A DNA stretch of 51,363 bases from Planctomycetota bacterium (lineage in GTDB: Bacteria; Planctomycetota; Planctomycetia; Pirellulales; Pirellulaceae): the NCBI GenBank assembly GCA_029259935.1, contig JAJDEH010000300.1:1-51363 (forward strand), given 5' to 3'. A program made the position numbers and the translations under genes. How positions within the stretch are numbered: the stretch's first letter is position 1; each line of letters begins with the position of its first letter. This document shows, piece by piece, positions 34,922 to 42,836 of the stretch. The notes under the pieces were generated by a model that was not told the DNA's origin, did not search any database, and saw nothing but the letters and a program-made list of their open reading frames with translations.

Positions 34922-36697
34922 ATGCCCCCAACACCCAACGATTACAGCAAGATGGTAGCCCTGGTGCTGAACGACAAAAAGCCCGTCGAGCAGCGTGCCC
35001 AGATGTTGATGGGCGCGTTCCACAGCGGCGACCCTGTCACCATGCAAGCCTTCGCGAAAGACCTGCTCGGCAAGATGGTCAATGCCAAGCCCGCCGCCGA
35101 ACTCGAGGAAGCAAAAAAGACTTACGAGCAGGCGATTGAGGAACTGAGAAACGGCGGCGTGCGGCCGGCCACCTTCATTGGCGTGGCCAACGTCGACATG
35201 CCTGGGCCCAAACCGCGCGCTCACGTCGTCACGCCCGATGGCCAGGAACGTTTTCCTTTTTTCTACGAAGACGTCTCGAGTGAAGACATGGACGCGGGCC
35301 AAACAGTCTACCTGGATCCGCAAGGTGCCATGATTCTGGGCAAGAGCTCGCTTGTTCAGAAAGTCGGCCCCGAAGCCAAGTTCGTGCGGCGTCTTCCCGA
35401 CACGGATCAAGTCGAAGTCGGCATCCGCGAAGAGACCATCACCCTGTACGCTTCCCGGGAATTGCTGGAAACGCACGAGGAGGGTGAACTGACGCGCGGA
35501 GACCAGGTGCTGATTTGCCCGGCACGTCAATTTGCGTTCCGCAAGATTCCCACGAATCAAGATCGGCGGCACCGCTTTGTCGATAGCAGCAAGTTGCCCA
35601 ACATCTTGCCCGGACGTGATATCGGCCGCCCGCACCCTTGCTTGGGCTGGTTGGTTCGCCGCACGCGAATTCTGATGTTCCGCGACGACCTGCGCAAAAA
35701 GTACGACCAGCGGCCACGCGTTTCGCTGCTGATGACCGGACCTTCGGGCACCGGAAAAACGCTGACTATCAAGTCGTATCTGACCCTGTTTGGCAAGATG
35801 CTGGCCGAGCGGACGGGGCGGGACGATCTGGAGAGCCGCGTTATTCGCGTAAAAATGTCCGAACAGCTTTCCGAGTGGCTGGGCCGTTCGGATAAAAATT
35901 TCGAGGCCCTGTTCGACGACATCCAGTACTTGGCCAGCCAGAAGGTGCAAACGGCCAGCGGTGAATGGATTCACTTACCGATTGTCGGCATCTTGGAAGA
36001 GGTCGACGGCATCGCCAGGCGGCGGTCGAATGGCGAACAAGACGGGTCCGGTGGCGCGATGGATCGCATCATGAGCACGCTGCTGCAGCGGCTCGACGAT
36101 CCGATGGACGAAATGTCCAAGCTTCCGCTGGTACTAATTTCAACAACCAACCGTCCGGCGATGGTCGATGTCGCCATGCATCGCCGGCTGGGTGCCAAGG
36201 TCGCCAGGTTCACCCGATTGGGCCGCGACGGGCTGGCGGCGGTGCTGTCGAAGAAGATCAAGACCAGCTACCCCTTTGAGAAAAGTAACGGCACTTCGAC
36301 CGAGGTGCTGCGAACGCAACTGATCGACCAAGTGGTTGGCAACTTCTTTAGTCCTGTCAACGACGAGCCGCAATTGGAATTGACGCTACGAGACGGAGTG
36401 AAACTGAAAAAGTACGCCCGCGACTTTTTGACCGGAGCGCTAATCGAACAGTCGATTTCCGACACGATCGACCAACTGATCTTCTACGCCGAGCAATCGG
36501 GCCGCGAAGACGTTGGGCTGGACGCGGCGACGGTGATTTCCGCTCTGCGGCGGCAAATCGAAACTCTGGCTGAAAACGTCAGTGCGTTCAACGCCGCCGA
36601 CTATGTGGACATCCCCGAGCACACGCAAGTAGCGAACGTCCGCCGCTTTCAGTCGGCCAACGGACATTTGAATGAACTTGTTGTCAACGAAGCATAA
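34922..36697 (+). CDS. AAA+ ATPase resembling proteasomal ATPases (ARC/Mpa/PAN-like)
   Basis: A 591-aa protein with ATG 34922 behind TAGGAGAAAT. Residues ~57-78 look coiled-coil (AELEEAKKTYEQAIEELR). Residues ~85-210 are beta-rich and resemble the OB domains of Mpa/ARC. The AAA module has Walker A GPSGTGKT (273-280), a Walker B at 355-360 reading VGILEE where the first acidic residue is Glu rather than Asp, sensor 1 STTNRP (407-412) and Arg residues in AMHRRLG (418-424). Proteasomal ATPases unfold tagged proteins for a 20S core; no core subunit is in the window and no C-terminal HbYX motif is seen (it ends VVNEA). Confidence 0.8.
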   Translation: MPPTPNDYSKMVALVLNDKKPVEQRAQMLMGAFHSGDPVTMQAFAKDLLGKMVNAKPAAELEEAKKTYEQAIEELRNGGVRPATFIGVANVDMPGPKPRAHVVTPDGQERFPFFYEDVSSEDMDAGQTVYLDPQGAMILGKSSLVQKVGPEAKFVRRLPDTDQVEVGIREETITLYASRELLETHEEGELTRGDQVLICPARQFAFRKIPTNQDRRHRFVDSSKLPNILPGRDIGRPHPCLGWLVRRTRILMFRDDLRKKYDQRPRVSLLMTGPSGTGKTLTIKSYLTLFGKMLAERTGRDDLESRVIRVKMSEQLSEWLGRSDKNFEALFDDIQYLASQKVQTASGEWIHLPIVGILEEVDGIARRRSNGEQDGSGGAMDRIMSTLLQRLDDPMDEMSKLPLVLISTTNRPAMVDVAMHRRLGAKVARFTRLGRDGLAAVLSKKIKTSYPFEKSNGTSTEVLRTQLIDQVVGNFFSPVNDEPQLELTLRDGVKLKKYARDFLTGALIEQSISDTIDQLIFYAEQSGREDVGLDAATVISALRRQIETLAENVSAFNAADYVDIPEHTQVANVRRFQSANGHLNELVVNEA

Positions 36698-36714
36698 GGG
36701 AGGCAATGCCTCGC

Positions 36715-37896
36715 ATGAAAATCGACACATTAACAAAGCAGCTCAACGGCCAACTTGGCCGGCTGCTGAAGGTGAACAGCGTCACCTGTTCGCAACCCAA
36801 AGAACGCATGCTGCAACTCGACGAAGTGCCCGTCGGCGCGGCGTTCAATCATGGGTCGACGAATGTACTCCTGTGCGAGGACGCCAAGAGCGGGCGATGG
36901 GACGTCTATGTGGACGAGGATCTCGTCTACACGGGGGACAATCCGAAACGGCAAAAAGTGTTTCAGGGAATTCGGAGCCGAGGTTGGCGGCTGCTGTTTG
37001 TCGACACCAAGCTGCCTCCAGACATCAACGTCGTGATTGTGTGGGTGCTGCAGCAGTTGGAAAGTAAATTGCGGCGACTCGCGCCGGAGGCCTTGTCCTG
37101 CAGTTTCGAGGCGTTGGCCGGACAGTTTGATGACGGCCTCGGCGCAGCGCTTGATAAACGGACCTGTCGTCTGCTTCATCCCCATGAGCTAGTGCCAAGC
37201 GGATTGGAACCGACGCTTTCTCAGGTCGACCTGAATGAGCGGGCGGCGGAAACCGTCCTGCGCGGCGTCGCGCCGAACGGCCCGCTGTTAATGGGTCCCG
37301 CCGGGGTCGGCAAGACGACAGGCGCGCGGCTTGCGGCGAGTGAACTTTGCCGGCGGGAAATTGTCCAAACAGTCATCGAAGTCCGCGGTTCGGCGATCTG
37401 TGCCGGAGCCGTTTCTCAGCCGGAACGTGATGAACGCCTACGTACGATTCTCGAAACCTATGTGGACGAACCCACGACTCTGCTGATTGTCGAGCAACTG
37501 GATTTGGCCCTGATGCGTTCGGCGGTGGCGGCATCCTTGGTCGCGGAAAGATTGGACCAGGGATTGAAGATGATCGCCGTTGCCAGCCCGCAGTACAACC
37601 CTCGGGCGCTGCGGCTGGGCGGCCAATTGCAGCGGCGCGTCGAACCGTGCCACTTGGCACCGCCGGACCATGGAGAACTGACCGACATACTCAGGCAGTG
37701 GATGCGCCGAAACCGGCTGGCCGCCGACCTGGAAATGTCGGTCGACGTGTTGCCGCTGGTCGCGCGGCTGTCGTCGCGCCGGGCTGGAGCCAACCCGGCG
37801 GCCGCGGTGGGCCTGTTGGCGGCGGTCATGAATCGGGCCGTGTTTTCCGGCGGGCGGTGCGTCGGGCCCGACGACGTTTTTCACTTAGTCAATTGA
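36715..37896 (+). CDS. Second AAA/P-loop ATPase of the operon
   Basis: A protein of 393 aa from ATG 36715; ATG 36706 would add three residues, but GGGAGG at 36698-36703 is well spaced only for the later start. Residues 1-~130 form a domain with VFQGIRSRGWRLLFVDTKLP that is not recognised. The P-loop is MGPAGVGKTTGARLAASEL. The Walker B position reads TTLLIVEQLDLAL with Glu but no preceding Asp, and a possible sensor 1 is IAVASPQYNP. Downstream helices resemble the lid of AAA+ proteins of the MoxR/GvpN or DnaC type. It may assist or regulate the proteasomal-like ATPase encoded just upstream. Confidence 0.75.
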   Translation: MKIDTLTKQLNGQLGRLLKVNSVTCSQPKERMLQLDEVPVGAAFNHGSTNVLLCEDAKSGRWDVYVDEDLVYTGDNPKRQKVFQGIRSRGWRLLFVDTKLPPDINVVIVWVLQQLESKLRRLAPEALSCSFEALAGQFDDGLGAALDKRTCRLLHPHELVPSGLEPTLSQVDLNERAAETVLRGVAPNGPLLMGPAGVGKTTGARLAASELCRREIVQTVIEVRGSAICAGAVSQPERDERLRTILETYVDEPTTLLIVEQLDLALMRSAVAASLVAERLDQGLKMIAVASPQYNPRALRLGGQLQRRVEPCHLAPPDHGELTDILRQWMRRNRLAADLEMSVDVLPLVARLSSRRAGANPAAAVGLLAAVMNRAVFSGGRCVGPDDVFHLVN

Positions 37897-37933
37897 CTTC
37901 GGTATTTTGATTCAACTTCCAAGGAGACTGTAA

Positions 37934-38236
37934 ATGAGCAACGAACGACAAAGAGACGAAGCACTGGGCACGGGCCCGGATGCGTTCAGTGATGAATTTG
38001 GAGGAAACACGGCGGTTGCCGAAGGCAGCGTGGAAGTGGTCCACGGCGTCTACGCGCACCGCTTTCCGCTCGGCGGAATGACCGTTGGCCAAGCGCGCAC
38101 CGAGTTGGCGGATCGAATGAATTTGGATCCGGACTCGATCGCCGTGGTCGATGGAAATGAGGTGGGAGACGACACCGTGCTGGGAGAAGGACAAGTGTTG
38201 AACTTCGTCAAGCACGCGGGTGAAAAAGGTGCGTAG
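37934..38236 (+). CDS. Ub-like (ThiS/MoaD/PRTRC-C-like) beta-grasp protein, second copy
   Basis: A 100-aa protein with a strong ribosome-binding site (AAGGAGACTGTAA before ATG). After a ~30-residue acidic, Gly-containing N-terminal tail, the core reads VEVVHGVYAHRFPLGG, TVGQARTELADRMNL, SIAVVDGNEVGDDTVLGEG, VLNFVKHAG, which is the strand-strand-helix-strand order of ThiS-like proteins and of the Ub-like protein C of PRTRC cassettes. The chain ends HAGEKGA, so exposing Gly96 or Gly99 would need trimming, possibly by a JAB protease of the operon. It begins the second module of the system. Confidence 0.75.
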   Translation: MSNERQRDEALGTGPDAFSDEFGGNTAVAEGSVEVVHGVYAHRFPLGGMTVGQARTELADRMNLDPDSIAVVDGNEVGDDTVLGEGQVLNFVKHAGEKGA

Positions 38237-38419
38237 TGTGCGACAACCTCCCCCAACCCCTCCTTGTAAAGAAGGGGAGCCTGGTTCTCCCCCTTGCCAA
38301 GGGGGAGTTAGAGGGGGTCGGAATATCGAATATCGAACACGGAATGTCGAAAGAAGAAAGCAGAAGAACCTTCCCTAACCCCTCCTGGTAAAGGAGGGGA
38401 AGTTCCGCGGAATTTAAAC
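38237..38419. repeat. Cluster of dispersed palindromic repeats
   Basis: The gap holds three related palindromes: AACCCCTCCTTG...AAGGGGAG near 38256-38280, CTCCCCCTTGCCAAGGGGGAG (first 20 bases from 38287; ends 38307) followed by TTAGAGGGGGT, and a third CCCCTCCTGGTAAAGGAGGGG-type unit near 38378-38401. Between them lies an AT-rich spacer with ATATCGAATATCGAA. The CTCCCCCTT...GTTAGAGGGGGT form recurs at 48234-48266. These look like extragenic repeats, not a CRISPR array, since unit spacing is irregular. Confidence 0.75.
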
Positions 38420-38617
38420 ATGGCCGAAAAACTACCCATTGAAAATTCGAAAGAGCGCTCGCTCAAATCGCCGCGCTCGATTACGCAGCCGCAAGTTCCC
38501 GACGGCGTGAAGTTCATGGCATGGCAAGAGCCTGTCGTCTGTCTCGTGGAACTCTCGCCGCAAGTGCGAAGAGTTCGCTGGATCGAGGACGATTCGTACA
38601 ACAATTTTCAGCGTTAG
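38420..38617 (+). CDS. Small paralogue of the next gene (truncated tandem copy)
   Basis: A 65-aa frame whose start context (TAAACATGGCCGA) and N terminus MAEKLPIE copy those of the gene at 38640 (MADKLSIE). The core VPDGVKFMAWQEPVVCLVEL and the VRRVRWIEDDS end match IPDGVKFVQWQKPFLCVVHQ and VRKVRWIAADS of that protein, residues ~47-82. The copy then stops, lacking the remaining ~200 residues. It may be a functional mini-domain, or the remains of a duplication. It begins right after a repeat cluster. Confidence 0.65.
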   Translation: MAEKLPIENSKERSLKSPRSITQPQVPDGVKFMAWQEPVVCLVELSPQVRRVRWIEDDSYNNFQR

Positions 38618-38639
38618 GTCAAAATCACGGAGTCTAAAC

Positions 38640-39500
38640 ATGGCCGACAAACTTTCGATTGAAAAGGCAAAGATCGTGCTTGAGACCGACGAAGGTCGCA
38701 AGATGAAAATGCCGGAAGAGCGATTGGTTGAAATGTTTCGCTCGGAAATGGAACTGCCCATCAACGGAGTGGCCATTCCCGACGGCGTGAAGTTCGTGCA
38801 ATGGCAAAAGCCGTTCCTGTGCGTTGTGCATCAGTTGCCGCCGCTGGTGCGGAAGGTCCGCTGGATCGCCGCTGATTCGCCGGTTCCGTTCGGCGACGGG
38901 GCAAAATTCAAATCGCGGCGTTTGAGCATGCCCTATGCAGTTACGTTTGCCATTTATTGCGCACGTGGCGACCACTTTCAATTGGTCGGCAACAACGAAC
39001 TCTACTTCCGCAACGAGCCGCTACGGTCGAAGGCCGACCAGTTGGGATTTCCCGCTTTGTTAAACGTGTCGCGCATTGTTAGCGAAGAGCGCGAGCGGTC
39101 TTGGATTTGTACTCAATATTTGGGAGACGTGTCGAAAGTCGACTGGGGCGGCCAGCTTGCCCATCTGCTAAATCACACCTGGAATGGATCGTTCAACTTG
39201 TCGTCGGAACATCATGAAGGTGCCAGTTGGTATGGCGAGTCGCAGGACGTTCACGCCGACTTGCATCCGATCGAACGGTGGGAAAAGGCCTCCAAGAAAA
39301 ACGACGCCTTCGCGCTGGGCATCGCCTGGAAACCCGCACCGCTGAACGTGGGCCAGATCATGGAAGCCTTGCTCCAGGAATCGGGGGAATGCGTGGAGGG
39401 ACTGCCAGGCCATCTGCAACAAGCGAGGCCCCGTTCGACACCAGACATTCCCACGCGTTTGTTGAATTTCGTTCAGGCAACGGATGAAGTGGCGTTTTGA
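38640..39500 (+). CDS. Unknown protein of the second module (PRTRC-B / Prok-E2-like position)
   Basis: A 286-aa protein. N-terminal ~80 residues include the IPDGVKFVQWQKPFLCVVHQ unit duplicated upstream. The middle, MPYAVTFAIYCARGDHFQLV then NNELYFRNEPLRSKADQLGF, and the WICTQYLGDVSKVDWGGQLA segment, resemble in layout the PRTRC protein B family, which has been related to the E2 fold; this is a weak comparison, and a catalytic Cys (WICTQ, Cys161 region) is only possible. Its place between a Ub-like protein and a JAB plus ThiF pair fits. Otherwise unknown. Confidence 0.65.
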   Translation: MADKLSIEKAKIVLETDEGRKMKMPEERLVEMFRSEMELPINGVAIPDGVKFVQWQKPFLCVVHQLPPLVRKVRWIAADSPVPFGDGAKFKSRRLSMPYAVTFAIYCARGDHFQLVGNNELYFRNEPLRSKADQLGFPALLNVSRIVSEERERSWICTQYLGDVSKVDWGGQLAHLLNHTWNGSFNLSSEHHEGASWYGESQDVHADLHPIERWEKASKKNDAFALGIAWKPAPLNVGQIMEALLQESGECVEGLPGHLQQARPRSTPDIPTRLLNFVQATDEVAF

Positions 39501-39535
39501 CGTTGTCGCCATGGTTCAAGCACTAGGAGACTGAG

Positions 39536-40315
39536 GTGAAGCAAGTTCCAATTTACCTGAAGACCAGCGAGGATATGCCACGCCCCAAGGACGAGATGTT
39601 CTATTGGATGACCTCCAATGGACTGTTCATGGGACGCAATCACCCGTTCTTCTCCAGCGACGTGCCCGCGCCCCGCGCGCCGCGTTACCTGGCGGAACAT
39701 CGGTCGGCCTGTCAGATTCGCTATCCCAAGCTGGGGGTCGCGGCGCTGGAGTATATCGTCGGTTTCTTTGACCGTGTCTATCAAGATCACGGTTCCGAAT
39801 CGATCGTGCTGCTGTTTTGGAATCAGAGCCGCCAGCGCTACAAGCTGTGGGTGCCCGAGCAAGAGGCCACGGTGTGGGAATCACGGTCGGGTGTGCGTTC
39901 GGCGCTGGACGTAACCTACGAGTTGCCGATTCCGATGCCTCGCGATCACTTGCTGATTGCCGACATTCATTGCCATTGCGACTTTGGCGCGTACACCTCA
40001 TTCACGGACGAACACGACGAAAAATACCGCGATGGTGTGCATGCCGTGGTGGGCCACATCGAGCGCGAGGCACCCGACTTTCACGTGGAAGTCTCCGTCG
40101 ACGGGACTCGTTTCCGCATGCAGTTCGACCAACTGTTTCGCGGCTACCGTCAGCGCCGAACCGAAATTCCCGAGAAATGGCTGAAGCAAGTCAAAGTCAA
40201 GGTGAATCGCTCCCGCGGCTTTTCCTGGAGTGACTCGGCGGGAAGTAACGACACGTGGGGCACCGGCGGCTCGAACAGCGGTGGCTCGAACGGCGGCGGC
40301 TGGTACGGTGCCTAG
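39536..40315 (+). CDS. JAB/JAMM metalloprotease-like protein, second copy (PRTRC-A-like)
   Basis: A 259-aa protein; GTG 39536 follows TAGGAGACTGAG. The JAMM signature is exact: ADIHCHCDFGAYTSFTDEHD gives His145, His147, Ser155 and Asp158 (HxH-x7-SxxD), as in PRTRC protein A where the stretch reads HxH...FSxxD. The upstream half (LGVAALEYIVGFFDRVYQ, IVLLFWNQSRQRYKLWVPEQ) supplies the first JAB strands and helix. The last ~30 residues are Gly/Ser rich (GTGGSNSGGSNGGGWYGA) and probably disordered. It could trim the second Ub-like protein, whose tail extends beyond Gly. Confidence 0.85.
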   Translation: MKQVPIYLKTSEDMPRPKDEMFYWMTSNGLFMGRNHPFFSSDVPAPRAPRYLAEHRSACQIRYPKLGVAALEYIVGFFDRVYQDHGSESIVLLFWNQSRQRYKLWVPEQEATVWESRSGVRSALDVTYELPIPMPRDHLLIADIHCHCDFGAYTSFTDEHDEKYRDGVHAVVGHIEREAPDFHVEVSVDGTRFRMQFDQLFRGYRQRRTEIPEKWLKQVKVKVNRSRGFSWSDSAGSNDTWGTGGSNSGGSNGGGWYGA

Positions 40316-40331
40316 GTCAGAGGCGGTGAAC

Positions 40332-41099
40332 ATGAGAGCAAAAGAAATGATCAAAGACCAACAAGCGACTGAAGGGCTCAAATGTCAAATCGAGGATGGC
40401 GCGCGATTCGTCGTGGTGGGCCTGGGCGGCATTGGTACGGCACTGGTCCATCCGCTGGCGATGTTTCTGCACAGCATGGGCGGTTCGTATCGGCTGGTGC
40501 TGGTGGATGGCGACAAATACGAACCGGAAAATGCCCAACGGCAAATGTTCCGCAACCTGGGAAACAAGGCGGACGTGAAAGCCAAGGAGGTTTTGGACCT
40601 GCTGGGGCCAACCAACCTGACGGTCGTTTCCATCCCCGAGTTTCTTCAACCCGAAAATATTTCGAAATTGCTGAAACCGGGCGACTATTCTTTTGTCTGC
40701 GTCGACAACCACCCGACTCGAAAACTGGTCTCGCAGCGCTGGCAGCAATTGTCCGATGCCACGCTGATCAGCGGCGGCAACGAAGGCGTCAATCCGCCGA
40801 AGGAATTGGGAACCTACGGAAACGTGCAAGTGGCCCTTCGCCGCGGCGGGGAAGACCACACCGTCCCCATCACGCGCTATCACCCGGAAATCACGGCGAC
40901 CAAGGAAAAATTACCTCATGAACTGAGTTGCGGCGAATTGGTAAAGTCGACGCCGCAAATTCTGTTCACCAACATGGCCGTCGCCAGCGCCATGCTCAAC
41001 GCATTCTTCGCGGTGGTCTGCGACAGGCTGGACTATCAAGAGGTGAAACTGGATATCCTGGAAGCCCGCATGCTGCCCCAGTTTCCGATCAAGCCGTAG
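40332..41099 (+). CDS. E1-like ThiF-family protein, second copy (PRTRC-ThiF-like)
   Basis: A 255-aa protein from ATG 40332; a longer frame upstream overlaps the JAB gene. The Rossmann motif is FVVVGLGGIGTALVHPLAMF with LVLVDGDKYEPENAQRQ, the acidic and Arg residues placing ATP as in ThiF/MoeB. Near the end LSCGELVKSTPQILFTNMAV supplies the conserved SC...Q...N block of PRTRC ThiF proteins, its Cys being a candidate thioester or catalytic residue. It is last in the operon. It probably activates the second Ub-like protein. No zinc ribbon is present, unlike the first E1. Confidence 0.85.
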   Translation: MRAKEMIKDQQATEGLKCQIEDGARFVVVGLGGIGTALVHPLAMFLHSMGGSYRLVLVDGDKYEPENAQRQMFRNLGNKADVKAKEVLDLLGPTNLTVVSIPEFLQPENISKLLKPGDYSFVCVDNHPTRKLVSQRWQQLSDATLISGGNEGVNPPKELGTYGNVQVALRRGGEDHTVPITRYHPEITATKEKLPHELSCGELVKSTPQILFTNMAVASAMLNAFFAVVCDRLDYQEVKLDILEARMLPQFPIKP

Positions 41100-41200
41100 C
41101 GTCTCTCGGATGCACATCGCGGCGATCGAACCGACTTTTCGTCGTGTGGCTACTTGAACTGCGTTATCTGGCGCGGGATTATTCGTGCTGCTCGTTGAAA

Positions 41201-42829
41201 ATGCAGTACGGCCCCGCGAGTCAGAAAGGCAAGGTACAGCCCGTGTTAGTTGGATATGTGAGCGACGAACGTTACGTCGCGTTGCCGGATGTGCAGGTGG
41301 AATTTGAGTCGGACTCGGTATCGCTTGAAGTGCGTTCGCGGGCATCGGGAGCGGTTCACGCCGATCTAGAGCCCGGTTCTTATCGCGTGACGTTGGCCAA
41401 GGCGGGCTACGGCAGCAAACGCATGGAACTAGACATCGGCGGGCCGACGCCGCATCACTTTCGCCTGTTGAAGGACTGCCTGCTGGGCTACGCCTGGCCC
41501 AAGTGGGTCAAATCGGGCGAGAAAGCGGAATTTCGCGTCCATTCCCACGAAGCTTACAAGCTCGATTTGTGGCGCTACGGTTGGAAGAAGGAACTGGTCC
41601 GACCCATCGGTTGGTTCGACGAGCACGGACCGCGCGCGACCGTGCAAATCACTCCTGACGGCGACTATACGCAAACCGGTGTCCAGTGGAACAAGTTCGG
41701 TTACGCCAGTCCTCATCACAAGCAATACGTGGTCGCTCCCGAAAAGTCCGGGCTCTACTACTTTCATGCCAAGACCGAATCGGGCCAGTTCTTTTCCTTC
41801 CCCTGGATTGTCGCCCCGGCGAGGCCATGCTCCAAAGTAGCCGTGTTGGCATCGAATATCACTTGGAATGCGTACAACAACTTTGGCGGTCGCAGCAACT
41901 ATATTCATCCCGACCAGTTGCCCGCGACGCCGACCGTGAACGCCCGCTTGGATCTCGATCGTTACACGAATCGTGATCATACGGTCTATCGCACTCAAGA
42001 CTACGATCCGCTGTCGTTCGATCGTCCCGAGCCGATCTGCCATGTCCCTGAAAATGACGAGGCGACCGATCCGATCGAAGGCCGCGCGGCTTGTCACATC
42101 GCGCCGGCCGAATGGCGCTTCTTGGCCTGGCTGGAGCGAGAAGGATTCGATTACGACCTGTACGCCGAAACCCAATTTCACTTCGACGCCTTGAGGCTGG
42201 ACGACTACCAAGTGCTGGTAATCACAACGCATCCGGAATACTGGTCCAGCGAGATGTATTTCAAATTAAAGAGTTGGGTCTTCGAGCGGGGTGGCCGGCT
42301 GATGTATTTGGGAGGCAACGGCCTGAATTGCGATGTTGAGTTCCTTGACGAGCAAACTTGTATCTACCGCAACGACGATGTCCGCCGCTTGCAACAACCC
42401 GACAACAAGGCCGAAAGCCGTTTTCATCTGCGACACGAATCCGAAGCGAATCTGCTGGGTGTGGCCTACGACGATCGGGCGATCATGACGGCCGCGCCCT
42501 ATCGTGTGATCGACAGTTCGCACTGGATCTTCGAAGGCACGGCGTTGGAAAACGGCAGTATCTTTGGCAAGCCGAGCCAGCATCAGCGCATTCCCGGTGG
42601 GGCATCGGGTCACGAGACCGATAAGATCACTCCTAGCTCGCCGGCCAATACCAAGCTGCTCGCCAAGGGCCTCAATCCGGACGAAGGCGGCGGCGAGATC
42701 GTGATCCATGAACCGGGCGGCGGCGGGGCTGTGTTCTCCGTGGGCTCGATCTGTTGGCCAAGTTCGCTGTTGGTGGACGAGGCCGTGTCCAAAATTACTT
42801 CCAATGTCCTCCATCGATTTCAGCAATAA
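41201..42829 (+). CDS. N,N-dimethylformamidase beta-subunit-like protein
   Basis: A 542-aa protein taken from ATG 41201; the frame is open 91 codons upstream but overlaps the ThiF gene, and no good ribosome-binding site is seen. The N-terminal ~85 residues form a carboxypeptidase-regulatory-like beta domain (VALPDVQVEFES, LEPGSYRVTLAKAGYGSK). The rest matches the C-terminal domain of DMFase large subunits: WNAYNNFGGRSNYI, AEWRFLAWLEREGFDYDLYA, VLVITTHPEYWSSEMYF, FERGGRLMYLGGNGLN, with the conserved His/Glu. The small subunit of true DMFase is not seen, and many relatives have unknown substrates, so amide hydrolysis is a family-based guess. Confidence 0.75.
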   Translation: MQYGPASQKGKVQPVLVGYVSDERYVALPDVQVEFESDSVSLEVRSRASGAVHADLEPGSYRVTLAKAGYGSKRMELDIGGPTPHHFRLLKDCLLGYAWPKWVKSGEKAEFRVHSHEAYKLDLWRYGWKKELVRPIGWFDEHGPRATVQITPDGDYTQTGVQWNKFGYASPHHKQYVVAPEKSGLYYFHAKTESGQFFSFPWIVAPARPCSKVAVLASNITWNAYNNFGGRSNYIHPDQLPATPTVNARLDLDRYTNRDHTVYRTQDYDPLSFDRPEPICHVPENDEATDPIEGRAACHIAPAEWRFLAWLEREGFDYDLYAETQFHFDALRLDDYQVLVITTHPEYWSSEMYFKLKSWVFERGGRLMYLGGNGLNCDVEFLDEQTCIYRNDDVRRLQQPDNKAESRFHLRHESEANLLGVAYDDRAIMTAAPYRVIDSSHWIFEGTALENGSIFGKPSQHQRIPGGASGHETDKITPSSPANTKLLAKGLNPDEGGGEIVIHEPGGGGAVFSVGSICWPSSLLVDEAVSKITSNVLHRFQQ

Positions 42830-42836
42830 AAAAACC

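Noticed and set aside
38250..38401. CRISPR-like series of GC-rich repeats
   Set aside because: The units are palindromes of unequal length and spacing, only three in number, with no cas genes and no unique spacers of regular size.
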